Assembly: GCA_014523485.1 (NCBI GenBank)
Contig: JAATVK010000099.1
Location: 1-14,297 of the forward strand
Direction: 5' to 3'
Length of the DNA: 14,297 bases
Source: Nitrososphaerales archaeon TH5894
Lineage (GTDB): Archaea; Thermoproteota; Nitrososphaeria; Nitrososphaerales; Nitrososphaeraceae
The notes below the pieces were generated by a model. That model was given only the letters and a program-made list of their open reading frames with translations, had not been told where the DNA came from and did not search any database. Made by a program: the position numbers and the translations under genes. Positions within the stretch are counted from its first letter, which is position 1. Every line of letters starts with the position of its first letter. Of this stretch, positions 1-7,388 are shown one piece after another.

Positions 1-26
1 GAACCTTATAATCATGGATAATATTT

Positions 27-1490
27 ATGGTTAGTTACGATAGAATTGCGAAACTCTCTTTAGAAAGAGGGTTTTATTTCCCTAGCTCAGAAATTTACTC
101 GAACGCTCCAGCAGGATTTTGGGAATACGGACCTAATGGCAACAATATTAAAAATAAATTTATTGAATTATGGCGTAGAGAATTGGTAAGAAGAGATGAT
201 ATGGTTGAGATTGATGGAGCACAGATAATGGCTAAAAATGTATTTGTTGCTTCAGGACATATTGACAATTTTTCTGATCCAGTAATCGTTTGTGGTAAAT
301 GTAAATCCATTTTACGTGCTGATAAATATATTCTTGAGAAAACAGGAATTAACGTACCTGAAAGAATGTCCAACAACGAAATGGATAAGATATTGAATCA
401 ATATAATTTAAAATGTCCTAAGTGTGGCTTATTATTTCAAAAGTCTGAGCAGTTCAATATGATGTTTAAAGTAGGTATTGGCCCTAATAATGATGAAGCT
501 TATTTGCGACCTGAAACATGTCAATCAATATTTGTAGACTTTAATAGGATTTTTAAAATTATGAGAGGAAAACTTCCATTTCCCATTGCCCAAGTAGGTA
601 AAAGTTTTAGAAATGAAGTTGCTCCTCGGCAAAGTCTGTTAAGATTAAGAGAGTTTTATCAGGCAGAAATCGAGATATTTTGTAATCCAAATCAATTAGA
701 CACTATATCAAAATTTGATGAAATACAAGACACTACTTTAACTATAATGGAAGGTACTAAAGTTAAGAAACTTACAGCCAAAGAAGCATTAGATACTAAG
801 ATTATTCCTAATAAATTAATCGCTTATTATTTATCAATTCTAAATGAATTTTATGAAAAAACAGGGATAGATATGAATCAAACTCGTTTTAGAAAATTAT
901 CCGATCAAGAAAAAGCCTTTTATGCAACAATTGCTTTCGATTTTGAGTTCAACACAAGTGTAGGCTGGTTAGAATTGGTAGCGTGCAATTACAGATCTAA
1001 TTTTGATTTATCTCAACATTCCAAAATTAGCAAAGAAAAGATGGAAATAATGGATCCTGTAACAAATGAAAAAGTTTTACCTCATGTATTCGAGCTCTCG
1101 TTAGGAATAGATAGAAGTATATATTCAATTTTAGAGCAATCCTTTAAAGAAGACTATGAAAATAATAGAGTTGTCTTAAAGTTAAAACCATATCTTGCAC
1201 CAGTTTTGGCTGCAATTCTTCCATTAGTAAAAAAACCAGAATTAGAAGAAATCGCAAAAAATATTTACTATAACCTGAAAAAAGATTTTGATATCTATTA
1301 TGATGGATCTGGATCTATCGGCAGAAGATATCGAAGATTAGAAGAAATTGGGGTTCCATTTGCAATAACAGTTGATTATGATACACCTAATGATAGGACC
1401 GTAACGATTAGAGATAGAGATACCATGGAGCAAAGACGTATAGAAATCAAAGATCTTAAAAGTTTTTTTGAAAAAAATAGAACGCCATAA
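27..1490 (+). CDS. glyS: Glycyl-tRNA synthetase, archaeal/eukaryotic alpha2 type
   Basis: Cytosolic class II aminoacyl-tRNA synthetase that charges tRNA-Gly with glycine using ATP. Seen in the 487-aa product: a motif-1-like region with GFWEYGP near residues 30-36; four cysteines (C89, C92, C130, C133) in two CxxC pairs that could bind zinc in an insertion; motif 2 with FRNE at 194-197 and the following RLREF; the GWLELVACNYRSNFDLSQHS block near 313-331, the usual glycine-site region; motif 3 with GIDR at 360-363; and an HGTP-type anticodon-binding domain from about 387 to the end (GSIGRRYRR at 429-437). It is shorter than many archaeal GlyRS, so some insertions are reduced, but all class II motifs are present. 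ATG 27 is chosen because the ATG at 14 meets a stop after six codons. A zinc-cluster gene follows 13 nt downstream, probably in the same transcript. Confidence 0.96.
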   Translation: MVSYDRIAKLSLERGFYFPSSEIYSNAPAGFWEYGPNGNNIKNKFIELWRRELVRRDDMVEIDGAQIMAKNVFVASGHIDNFSDPVIVCGKCKSILRADKYILEKTGINVPERMSNNEMDKILNQYNLKCPKCGLLFQKSEQFNMMFKVGIGPNNDEAYLRPETCQSIFVDFNRIFKIMRGKLPFPIAQVGKSFRNEVAPRQSLLRLREFYQAEIEIFCNPNQLDTISKFDEIQDTTLTIMEGTKVKKLTAKEALDTKIIPNKLIAYYLSILNEFYEKTGIDMNQTRFRKLSDQEKAFYATIAFDFEFNTSVGWLELVACNYRSNFDLSQHSKISKEKMEIMDPVTNEKVLPHVFELSLGIDRSIYSILEQSFKEDYENNRVVLKLKPYLAPVLAAILPLVKKPELEEIAKNIYYNLKKDFDIYYDGSGSIGRRYRRLEEIGVPFAITVDYDTPNDRTVTIRDRDTMEQRRIEIKDLKSFFEKNRTP

Positions 1491-1503
1491 TAATTTATCT
1501 TCG

Positions 1504-1917
1504 ATGAAAACGAAAAAAAGAATAAAAAATAAATCTGCTAATAACCTAGGAAAGGAAGTTTTACCTTCTGAAAAATGGCTAGTATCATTTAAGAACCCTA
1601 ATAATACAAGAAGTGTAGTTCCAAGAGTAGTAATTCGTCAGTTTTATGCTCAAGGGTACTATGAGGCCTATGATATTATAAGAACCTATGCAGAAAAATT
1701 AGCTTTGGAAATAATTTGGTTTAAAGAAAAACGAAATTGTTCACATTTGCTAATGTCTAAAAAGTTCCCTCAATTAGAATCCATTTGTGTCTATTGTAAT
1801 AGAATATTTAATGAATTGGAACCTATTCCGTGCCTACAAGAAGATTGTATCCATACATTTTGCTCGAAAAATTGTTTAGCAAATCATATCAGATTGAGAC
1901 ATAAATGGACAAAATAG
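1504..1917 (+). CDS. Small protein with C-terminal zinc-binding cluster, function unknown
   Basis: A 137-aa basic protein not recognised as a named family. The first ~20 residues are lysine-rich and probably disordered. Residues 35-80 look like a compact helical region (VVIRQFYAQGYYEAYDIIR). The C-terminus holds a dense set of possible zinc ligands: C95, C98, C110, C115, C120, C124, H128 and H133, ending in LANHIRLRH. Eight ligands in this order recall cross-brace or treble-clef fingers such as AN1/HIT types, but the spacing fits neither exactly. ATG 1504 is preferred over an in-frame TTG at 1468, which lies inside glyS and adds 12 residues with no visible motif. The 13-nt gap to glyS suggests co-transcription and perhaps a translation-related or nucleic-acid-binding role, which is inference. 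Confidence 0.8.
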   Translation: MKTKKRIKNKSANNLGKEVLPSEKWLVSFKNPNNTRSVVPRVVIRQFYAQGYYEAYDIIRTYAEKLALEIIWFKEKRNCSHLLMSKKFPQLESICVYCNRIFNELEPIPCLQEDCIHTFCSKNCLANHIRLRHKWTK

Positions 1918-1947
1918 AAATGGGATCTTTTACCTAGTATAAAATTT

Positions 1948-2547
1948 TTAGACTTCAATGAGTTGAGAATCAAATAATTGTTCTAAAAGTTGAACTATTT
2001 CGTGTTCTACTTGTTGTCGAGGAATTCCTAATTTTTCAGAAAAATAATCTGTAAGCTGATTTATAGTTTTTGTTCCATCACAAGATTCCCAAAATTGAAT
2101 TATTGCATCATTGACCATAAAACTTTTTTCATCTTTATTCAGTAAAATTAAAGAACCATCTTCTGATTTCATGAGAGAGCCTATTTTTTTTGGGAGGGCT
2201 TTCTCATAATCTATCTGAAAACGTAACTTGGGTTTTCCGAATCCTAACGATTCTCTAGCTTTGGGATCCATTTTATCAATAGTCCAAGGAGGATCCCAAA
2301 CAATTTCAACGTTAACTGTACCAATACCATTGATTTTACTGACATATTTTTTTACATCACTAACCATGGTATTATGTAAAGGACATCCTCGGGTTGTCAT
2401 TGTCATTTTAATATTAACGTCTTTCTCTTCCTTAATTTCTATTCCATAAATAAGTCCTAGATCAACGACATTTACCGGAATTTCAGGATCCATACACTTT
2501 TTTAACTGAAGATAAACTTGATCCTTAGTAATTGATTCGTTTGACAT
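1948..2547 (-). CDS. DUF59 (MIP18/PaaD/SufT-like) domain fused to a PqqD-like domain
   Basis: A 199-aa two-domain protein. Residues ~1-104 are a DUF59/MIP18 domain: DPEIPVNVVDLGLIYG at 20-35, TTRGCPL at 51-57 with C55, and WDPPW at 84-88 followed by the LGFG that usually closes the domain. This family takes part in Fe-S cluster assembly or transfer (SufT, PaaD, eukaryotic CIA2). Residues ~118-199 look like a PqqD/RRE-type winged helix: a short beta region, then FMVNDAIIQFWESCDG at 143-158, TINQLTDYFSEKLG at 161-174 and a final helix ending LIEV. PqqD-like domains normally bind peptide substrates. No radical-SAM partner or precursor peptide is visible here. It lies 83 nt downstream of mtnA on the same strand and may share a transcript. 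Start ATG 2547. Domain calls are strong and function is inferred. Confidence 0.88.
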   Translation of the reverse strand: MSNESITKDQVYLQLKKCMDPEIPVNVVDLGLIYGIEIKEEKDVNIKMTMTTRGCPLHNTMVSDVKKYVSKINGIGTVNVEIVWDPPWTIDKMDPKARESLGFGKPKLRFQIDYEKALPKKIGSLMKSEDGSLILLNKDEKSFMVNDAIIQFWESCDGTKTINQLTDYFSEKLGIPRQQVEHEIVQLLEQLFDSQLIEV

Positions 2548-2630
2548 TCTATATTAAAACCTAAGCAAAAAGATGATAAAAATGTTATTAAATAATAAAC
2601 ATTATTCCATTATAAGGACTAAAGTAAAAA

Positions 2631-3683
2631 TTACTTTATTAATTTTTTAATGCTTTTCGTGTATGGAGGTGAAACAATTCCTTTCTCAGTTATTATTTTT
2701 GTAATTAGATGAGGTGGAGTCATATCGAATGCGGGATTAATAACACCTATGTTTTTAGGAGCGAGTATTTTTTTTCCTATTCTAATAACTTCATCCTTTG
2801 AACGTTCTTCAATAACTATATCGTTGGGATTGTTCTTCAAGTCGAAGGTAGATGAAGGAGCAACTACATAAAATGGAATATTATGTGTTTTTGCTAATAC
2901 TGCTAATTGGTAAGTACCAATTTTGTTAAATACATGTCCGGTACGTAGTATTCTGTCTGCTCCTACTACGACATGTTTAACAATCCCTCGAGCCATTATG
3001 TGTCCAACAGCAGTATCCGGAATTAGATTTACATCTATATTTTCATGTTTAAGCTCAAAAGCAGTTAATCTAGACCCTTGCATCACTGGTCTGGTTTCAG
3101 TGGCAATAACACTAATTTTTTTACCTGATTCCTTGACAGCTCTTATCACTCCTAATGCAGTTCCATAACCAACTGTGGCTAATGAACCAGCATTACAATG
3201 AGTCATGATAGTATCACCATCTGAAAATAAATAAGCACCTTTTATCCCCATCGATTTGTTGGTAGCTATGTCCTCGTTAGCCATTAGAATAGCTTCGTCA
3301 AGAATAACTTTTTTTATTAAGGCTATATCATTGAGATTCGTTATTTTTTGCATGATTCTATCGAGAGCCCATTGAAGATTAATAGCAGTAGGACGTGTTG
3401 ATCGTAGTATTTCGTAAGCCTTAGTAAGTTCTTGAAAAAAAATTTTCAAATTAGTTGTTTTACTTTTAATCGCTGCCAAAGCTAATCCAAAGGCAGCCGT
3501 AACTCCAATTGCAGGAGCGCCTCTAACAACAAGTTTTTTAATAGCATCTGCAACGTCGATATAACTCCTACACCTTACGTAAGTTAGTTTTGCTGGTAGT
3601 TTCGTCTGGTCAATCAAAACAAGTGAATTATTTTTCCACTCAACAGTAAGAAGCCTAATACGTGATTTATTCACTTTATTCAA
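2631..3683 (-). CDS. mtnA: S-methyl-5-thioribose-1-phosphate isomerase (eIF2B-related fold)
   Basis: Cytosolic enzyme converting methylthioribose-1-phosphate to methylthioribulose-1-phosphate in methylthioadenosine salvage. The 350-aa product has the family landmarks: RGAPAIG at 54-60; THCNAGSLATVGYGTA at 161-176 with the catalytic cysteine C163; ETRPVMQGSRLTA at 196-208; GADR at 241-244 with the catalytic aspartate D243; and NKIGTYQLA at 253-261. RGAPAIG and the CNAGS context favour MtnA over the related ribose-1,5-bisphosphate isomerase or eIF2B subunits. The annotated start is TTG 3683; a GTG three codons in (3674) is nearly as good. A TATA-like box about 26 nt upstream of the TTG fits a leaderless mRNA. 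Its substrate is made by the MTA phosphorylase encoded at 9248-10057. DUF59/PqqD follows downstream on the same strand. Confidence 0.92.
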   Translation of the reverse strand: MNKVNKSRIRLLTVEWKNNSLVLIDQTKLPAKLTYVRCRSYIDVADAIKKLVVRGAPAIGVTAAFGLALAAIKSKTTNLKIFFQELTKAYEILRSTRPTAINLQWALDRIMQKITNLNDIALIKKVILDEAILMANEDIATNKSMGIKGAYLFSDGDTIMTHCNAGSLATVGYGTALGVIRAVKESGKKISVIATETRPVMQGSRLTAFELKHENIDVNLIPDTAVGHIMARGIVKHVVVGADRILRTGHVFNKIGTYQLAVLAKTHNIPFYVVAPSSTFDLKNNPNDIVIEERSKDEVIRIGKKILAPKNIGVINPAFDMTPPHLITKIITEKGIVSPPYTKSIKKLIK

Positions 3684-3701
3684 TAGTTTTAGAATATTAT
3701 A

Positions 3702-3713
3702 ATATAATATATT
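3702..3713 (-). promoter_or_regulatory. Putative TATA box for mtnA
   Basis: On the minus strand this reads AATATATTATAT, centred about 25 nt before the TTG start of mtnA. That is the expected distance from an archaeal TATA box to the transcription start of a leaderless mRNA, which also supports the TTG start. The surrounding intergenic DNA is almost pure A+T, so chance matches are likely. Confidence 0.35.
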
Positions 3714-3744
3714 TATTGAATTAGAAATGTATTGAATCTGAAAT

Positions 3745-5151
3745 CTAATTTATATTACCTATCATGGCATGATTTACTCCAGTAAGTTTATCTTCCGTAA
3801 TAATACCTCTTCCATCATATAACACGCTTGTTCCTATACTATTATTGCTTAGTTTTTTATATTCCTCATGATCAGCCATAATTATAATCAAATCAGCTCC
3901 CTTTAATGCGACATCAAGATCATTAACTAAAAAAGTATTTTTATACTTAGAGAAAAGACCATCATTTTTAACAAGAGGATCATGAACTATAATTTTTTTA
4001 ACTTTTAGTTTCTGTAATTCTTTCATAACGTCATATGTGGGAGATAATCTGGTATCGGATACACCCCCTCTAAATGCTAGACCTAATAATGTTATTTTCA
4101 AGTCTTTGTACTTTTTGGGCTTTACCAATCTTAGTGCTTGTCTTACACAATATTTAGGCATGGAATTATTAAGTAATCTTCCCAATCTAGTTATTTTACA
4201 GTCTAGTGCAAGACCTTTGGCAGTTTTTAAAATAAATTGAGGGTACACTGGAATACAAGCCCCACCTACTCCAATTCCTGGCTTGTGAATATGACAAAAA
4301 GGCTGAGAATTTGCAGCATTACGTACTTCCCAAAAATTGATCCCTAGACGTTCAGAAAATATAGCTAATTCATTTGCTAATGCAATATTTACATCTCTAT
4401 ATACACCTTCGAATAGTTTTTCAGTTTCTGCTGATTTGATATTACTCATGGATATTATACCTTTTTGATAAATAAAAGAAAAGATTTTTTTACTAATTTC
4501 TAAACTTCTTTTTCCATATCCTGCCACAACTCCTGGATATCTTTGTTCGATATCTTCTATTGCTCTTCCTTCATAAATGCGTTCAGGATTATATACTACA
4601 AAAAAATCATCTTCTACTGTAAAACCACTTTGTTTTTGTAGTATAGGAATAACAACATCTTCAGTTGTTCCAGGAGGGACACTTGGATTTAAAGCTACCA
4701 CATCATTTTTCTTTAATCCTTTTCCTATGGCTACTGCTACATTCTTGACCGCGGACAAATCAGCAGTACCATCAGCAGCTAGAACAGGAACGCATATCAT
4801 CTTAAGAAAAGAATCCTTAGATGCTTCAACTAAATCATCATAAAGAGAGAATTTCTTATTGTTAATACCCTTTTTAAAGGCTTCATTAACACCAGGTTCA
4901 GGGATATGAGTTTTTCCTTCTCTTGCATATCCTAAAATATCCTTAGACTTGTCAACTCCTATTACGTAGGCACCTGAACGCAACCAGGCCGCAGCAAGAG
5001 GAGCCCCAACATGACCCAAGCCATATATTGCGATTTTAAATTCGCCAGAACGAATTTTCAAATCTAGGCCTGATATGAAGCGTGAAATATTATCATCTAA
5101 TAATACATCTTTGTCAATATTAATTTTTTCTAATTTTTTTTTACTTGGCAT
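3745..5151 (-). CDS. UDP-N-acetylmannosamine/UDP-glucose-type nucleotide-sugar dehydrogenase
   Basis: NAD-dependent four-electron dehydrogenase family that oxidises UDP-hexoses or UDP-HexNAc to uronic acids for surface glycans. The 468-aa product has an N-terminal Rossmann domain with GLGHVG at 44-49 and D67; VPPGTTE at 158-164; NPERI at 188-192; the central dimerisation region EKLFEGVYRDVNIALANE at 244-261; the catalytic cysteine C299 in GGACIPVYP; and the C-terminal UDP-binding domain with GLAFRGGVSDTR at 356-367. The VNIAxANE pattern is closest to WecC-type UDP-ManNAc dehydrogenases, so that substrate is favoured but not proven. Two usual active-site residues are changed: the Asn after KLFE is G249, and the Asp four residues after the cysteine is Y303. 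Start ATG 5151, with a ~38-residue N-terminal extension before the first beta strand. Divergent from purP. Confidence 0.9.
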   Translation of the reverse strand: MPSKKKLEKINIDKDVLLDDNISRFISGLDLKIRSGEFKIAIYGLGHVGAPLAAAWLRSGAYVIGVDKSKDILGYAREGKTHIPEPGVNEAFKKGINNKKFSLYDDLVEASKDSFLKMICVPVLAADGTADLSAVKNVAVAIGKGLKKNDVVALNPSVPPGTTEDVVIPILQKQSGFTVEDDFFVVYNPERIYEGRAIEDIEQRYPGVVAGYGKRSLEISKKIFSFIYQKGIISMSNIKSAETEKLFEGVYRDVNIALANELAIFSERLGINFWEVRNAANSQPFCHIHKPGIGVGGACIPVYPQFILKTAKGLALDCKITRLGRLLNNSMPKYCVRQALRLVKPKKYKDLKITLLGLAFRGGVSDTRLSPTYDVMKELQKLKVKKIIVHDPLVKNDGLFSKYKNTFLVNDLDVALKGADLIIIMADHEEYKKLSNNSIGTSVLYDGRGIITEDKLTGVNHAMIGNIN

Positions 5152-5227
5152 AAATTTCTAAAATATAAGGCAATATTTGTTTTTTTTTAAAATTGTATAG
5201 TAGAGATTAAAAATTGAGACTAGAGCA

Positions 5228-5238
5228 TAAATAATTTA
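5228..5238 (+). promoter_or_regulatory. Putative TATA box for purP
   Basis: TAAATAATTTA, centred 22 nt before the TTG start of purP in the 103-nt divergent region shared with the dehydrogenase. It fits an archaeal TATA element for a leaderless or very short-leader mRNA. Evidence is position and composition only. Confidence 0.3.
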
Positions 5239-5254
5239 TCACCCTAATTAACAT

Positions 5255-6313
5255 TTGAAAATATTGTCAAATCTATTAGATATAAAAAATCCGGTTATTA
5301 GCACACTTGGGTCTCATTGTTCATTACAAGTTTTAAAAGGTGCCAAAGATGAAGGTTTCAAGACATTATTAATATGCGAAAAAAAAAGGGCAAGTCTATA
5401 TAAAAGATTTAATTTCATTGATGAATTATTTTTTATAGATACTTTCAGAGATTTATTATGCAAAGGTATTCTAAATGAATTAATAGATAAGAAAATAATT
5501 CTAATCCCACATGGAACATTAATATCAAATCTAAAATTTGACGAGTTAGAAAAAATCAATATACCAATATTTGGTAACAAATGGATTTTAAGATGGGAAT
5601 CTGATAGAGTATTAAAACAAAAATTGATGCATGAATCACATTTTAATATACCCCCACAAATTAAGAGAAAAAATGAAATTAAAAATTTATGTATAGTTAA
5701 GTTACATGGTGCTGCAGGTGGTAAAGGTTATTTTCTGGCTTGGAACGAACAAAGTTTTGATGACAGATGTAAAAAGTTAATTGATCAAAAAGTAATAAAC
5801 TCTGAAAAAGAGTTATATATTCAGGAATATGTATTGGGTGTACCTATATTTTTACAGTTTTTTTATTCTCCTTTAACAGACCAAGTTGAATTATTAGGTA
5901 TTGATAGAAGGTATGAAAGTGACATTGATGGCATAGGAAGAATACCCTCTCATGTTCAAATGAAACTTAATCTCGAGCCCTCGTACAACGTTATTGGTAA
6001 TTTCCCTTTGGTACTTCGGGAGTCACTCTTACATGAAGTATTTTCAATGGCTGAAAATTTTGCTGAAAAAACAAAAAAATTAGTTCCTCCCGGGATCCCT
6101 GGTCCTTTCTGTTTAGAAGGAGTTTATGACAAAAACGGTAAATTTACTATATTCGAATTTTCTGCGAGAATCGTCGCCGGTACTAACCTCTTTATCAATG
6201 GATCGCCATATTCAGATCTTTTATATAATGAACCTATGAGTATGGGAAGACGAATAAACAGAGAAATTAAAGAAGCAATTAAATTAAATAGATTAAAGGA
6301 TATTATAACATGA
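5255..6313 (+). CDS. purP: FAICAR synthetase PurP (ATP-grasp)
   Basis: Archaeal ATP- and formate-dependent ligase that makes FAICAR from AICAR in de novo purine synthesis, replacing the bacterial PurH transformylase step. The 352-aa product matches the family from end to end: STLGSHCSLQVLKGAKDEGF at 16-35 (H21 in the substrate site), IPHGT at 84-88, ILRWESDR at 111-118, the ATP-grasp loop HGAAGGKGYF at 151-160, IQEYVLGVP at 189-197, LLGIDRRYES at 213-222, and FCLE and EFSAR with probable metal ligands E288 and E301. It ends with SMSMGRR-type residues near 327-333. The length is normal. The start is TTG 5255, since it lies just before the conserved N-terminal strand and no ATG is available. 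Monocistronic, with a T-tract about 40 nt past the stop as probable terminator. Confidence 0.94.
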   Translation: MKILSNLLDIKNPVISTLGSHCSLQVLKGAKDEGFKTLLICEKKRASLYKRFNFIDELFFIDTFRDLLCKGILNELIDKKIILIPHGTLISNLKFDELEKINIPIFGNKWILRWESDRVLKQKLMHESHFNIPPQIKRKNEIKNLCIVKLHGAAGGKGYFLAWNEQSFDDRCKKLIDQKVINSEKELYIQEYVLGVPIFLQFFYSPLTDQVELLGIDRRYESDIDGIGRIPSHVQMKLNLEPSYNVIGNFPLVLRESLLHEVFSMAENFAEKTKKLVPPGIPGPFCLEGVYDKNGKFTIFEFSARIVAGTNLFINGSPYSDLLYNEPMSMGRRINREIKEAIKLNRLKDIIT

Positions 6314-6324
6314 TTGCATAGTGG

Positions 6325-6822
6325 TTATCCTCCAGTCATTCTAGTGAATTTGTTTTTTTTTTTGAAGTTAAATATATAATCTAAGTTTGATAAAGCAACA
6401 ATAGCTGACTTTTTGACTTCTTCACTTGGATCCTTTAATGCAGATATCAATACAGACCGACCATCCTCAGATCCTATTACTCCCAACGCAACAGCAGCTT
6501 CGTGTCTAACAAAAATACTTGGATCTTTCTCTACTGCATCAGACAACGCCTTTATCGCACTCGTAAAACCTAACTGTCCTAGGGAAAAAGCAGCTTCATG
6601 TCTAACTAACTCATCAACATCTTCCTTTAATGCTTTACTTATAGTACCAACTGCATGCTCGCCCCCAAACTCAGCTATAATACAAATAGCCCTAGTCCGA
6701 ATAACAGGATCGTGATGGAATGATAAATTACTAAAAAACTGAATATTTTTATTTTTAAATTCCTTTTCCATTTCTCCTATTAACTCTAATCTATCATAAT
6801 TTATATTGTAATTACTTGTCAC
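6325..6822 (-). CDS. HEAT-repeat protein with two HE pairs (half deoxyhypusine-hydroxylase-like)
   Basis: A 165-aa all-helical protein of about four HEAT/PBS-lyase-type repeats between residues 30 and 148. The two central repeats carry VRHEAAFSLGQLG (H75-E76) and VRHEAAVALGVIG (H107-E108), 32 residues apart. The same HE motif and similar spacing form the di-iron ligands in each half of eukaryotic deoxyhypusine hydroxylase, which has four. Similar motifs also occur in phycobilin-lyase-type HEAT proteins with other roles. The flanking repeats (VIRTRA, EEVKKSA) lack HE. The C-terminus is basic (KKKNKFTRMTGG). Start GTG 6822; the next ATG (M18) would also keep all repeats. A TATA-like box lies 22 nt upstream. 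It is convergent with purP (11-nt gap) and divergent from the unknown gene at 6887. The fold is secure; a metalloenzyme role is inference. Confidence 0.85.
   Translation of the reverse strand: MTSNYNINYDRLELIGEMEKEFKNKNIQFFSNLSFHHDPVIRTRAICIIAEFGGEHAVGTISKALKEDVDELVRHEAAFSLGQLGFTSAIKALSDAVEKDPSIFVRHEAAVALGVIGSEDGRSVLISALKDPSEEVKKSAIVALSNLDYIFNFKKKNKFTRMTGG
6353..6363 (+). terminator. T11 tract, probable purP terminator inside the convergent gene
   Basis: An unbroken run of 11 T on the plus strand, 40 nt after the purP stop. Archaeal RNA polymerase terminates at such T tracts. The same bases read on the minus strand encode the lysine tract near the C-terminus of the HEAT-repeat protein (KKKNK at 154-158), so the signal lies inside a gene. 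Confidence 0.5.
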
Positions 6823-6840
6823 GGTAAATTTGGTCTTGCA

Positions 6841-6848
6841 TTTATAAT
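6841..6848 (-). promoter_or_regulatory. Putative TATA box for the HEAT-repeat gene
   Basis: Reads ATTATAAA-like on the minus strand, about 22 nt before GTG 6822. Its position is compatible with a leaderless mRNA and with the GTG start. Weak, as the region is very AT-rich. Confidence 0.28.
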
Positions 6849-6886
6849 CTTAAACTTCATATTAATCTTTCAAAAGTAATACAGTT

Positions 6887-7348
6887 ATGCGTATAAGATA
6901 TTGGCATCTAACTATAACTGAAATTTTAAATGCAAAATACCCTCTTGATAAGGTCAATCATTGGGAGATTAAGTGCTTATATGGAGATTATGAACACTTT
7001 GGGATTTTCTGGTACAAATATGGAACTCCTTTCGATAAAGAACCTGTCCATGGAATTTGTTTTTATTATAATGAGATCCCAGAAAAAATAATTCAAGAGC
7101 TAATAAATTATCTAATATCAAAATTTAATGGGAAAATTTTACGTAGGCAATCAAGAGTCTTTCTCGAGGGGTCAAAAGAAATTAACGATCCTTATAATAT
7201 CGGTCAATTAGCAAATGAGATTAGTTTAAAGTTTTCAATTCCCGTCGAAGTAACATTAGAATTTGAAAAAGTTACAAAAGAAGAGGTAGATGATAATAGT
7301 TTTAATTTTCCTCAGAAGAAGGCATTACCCATAGTTGGAATTGATTAA
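6887..7348 (+). CDS. Conserved-looking hypothetical protein
   Basis: A 153-aa soluble protein, family not recognised. It is rich in aromatic residues in the first half (RYWHLTITEI, WEIKCLYGDYEHFGIFWYKYG at about 5-46), suggesting a beta-rich fold. A helix follows at about 65-82 (EKIIQELINYLISKFNG), and an acidic stretch at 126-138 leads into a proline-containing tail. There is no signal peptide, membrane segment or cysteine cluster. ATG 6887 is the first in-frame start and begins a motif-like N-terminal strand. It is divergent from the HEAT-repeat gene (64-nt gap) and convergent with the receiver gene (40-nt gap), so probably monocistronic. Codon use and composition match the neighbours. It looks like a real gene because its long frame has no overlapping competitor. 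Confidence 0.75.
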   Translation: MRIRYWHLTITEILNAKYPLDKVNHWEIKCLYGDYEHFGIFWYKYGTPFDKEPVHGICFYYNEIPEKIIQELINYLISKFNGKILRRQSRVFLEGSKEINDPYNIGQLANEISLKFSIPVEVTLEFEKVTKEEVDDNSFNFPQKKALPIVGID

Positions 7349-7388
7349 TCCAAGATTAATATAGTTAATTTTTATAAATACTAAAAAC

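Noticed and set aside
1468..1503. TTG start for the zinc-cluster gene inside glyS
   Set aside because: No ribosome site or conserved-looking residues; ATG 1504 gives the same domain without overlap.
2585..2607. Imperfect AT-only hairpin between mtnA and the DUF59 gene
   Set aside because: Short, bulged and purely A/T; archaeal terminators depend on T tracts, and none follows on the minus strand.
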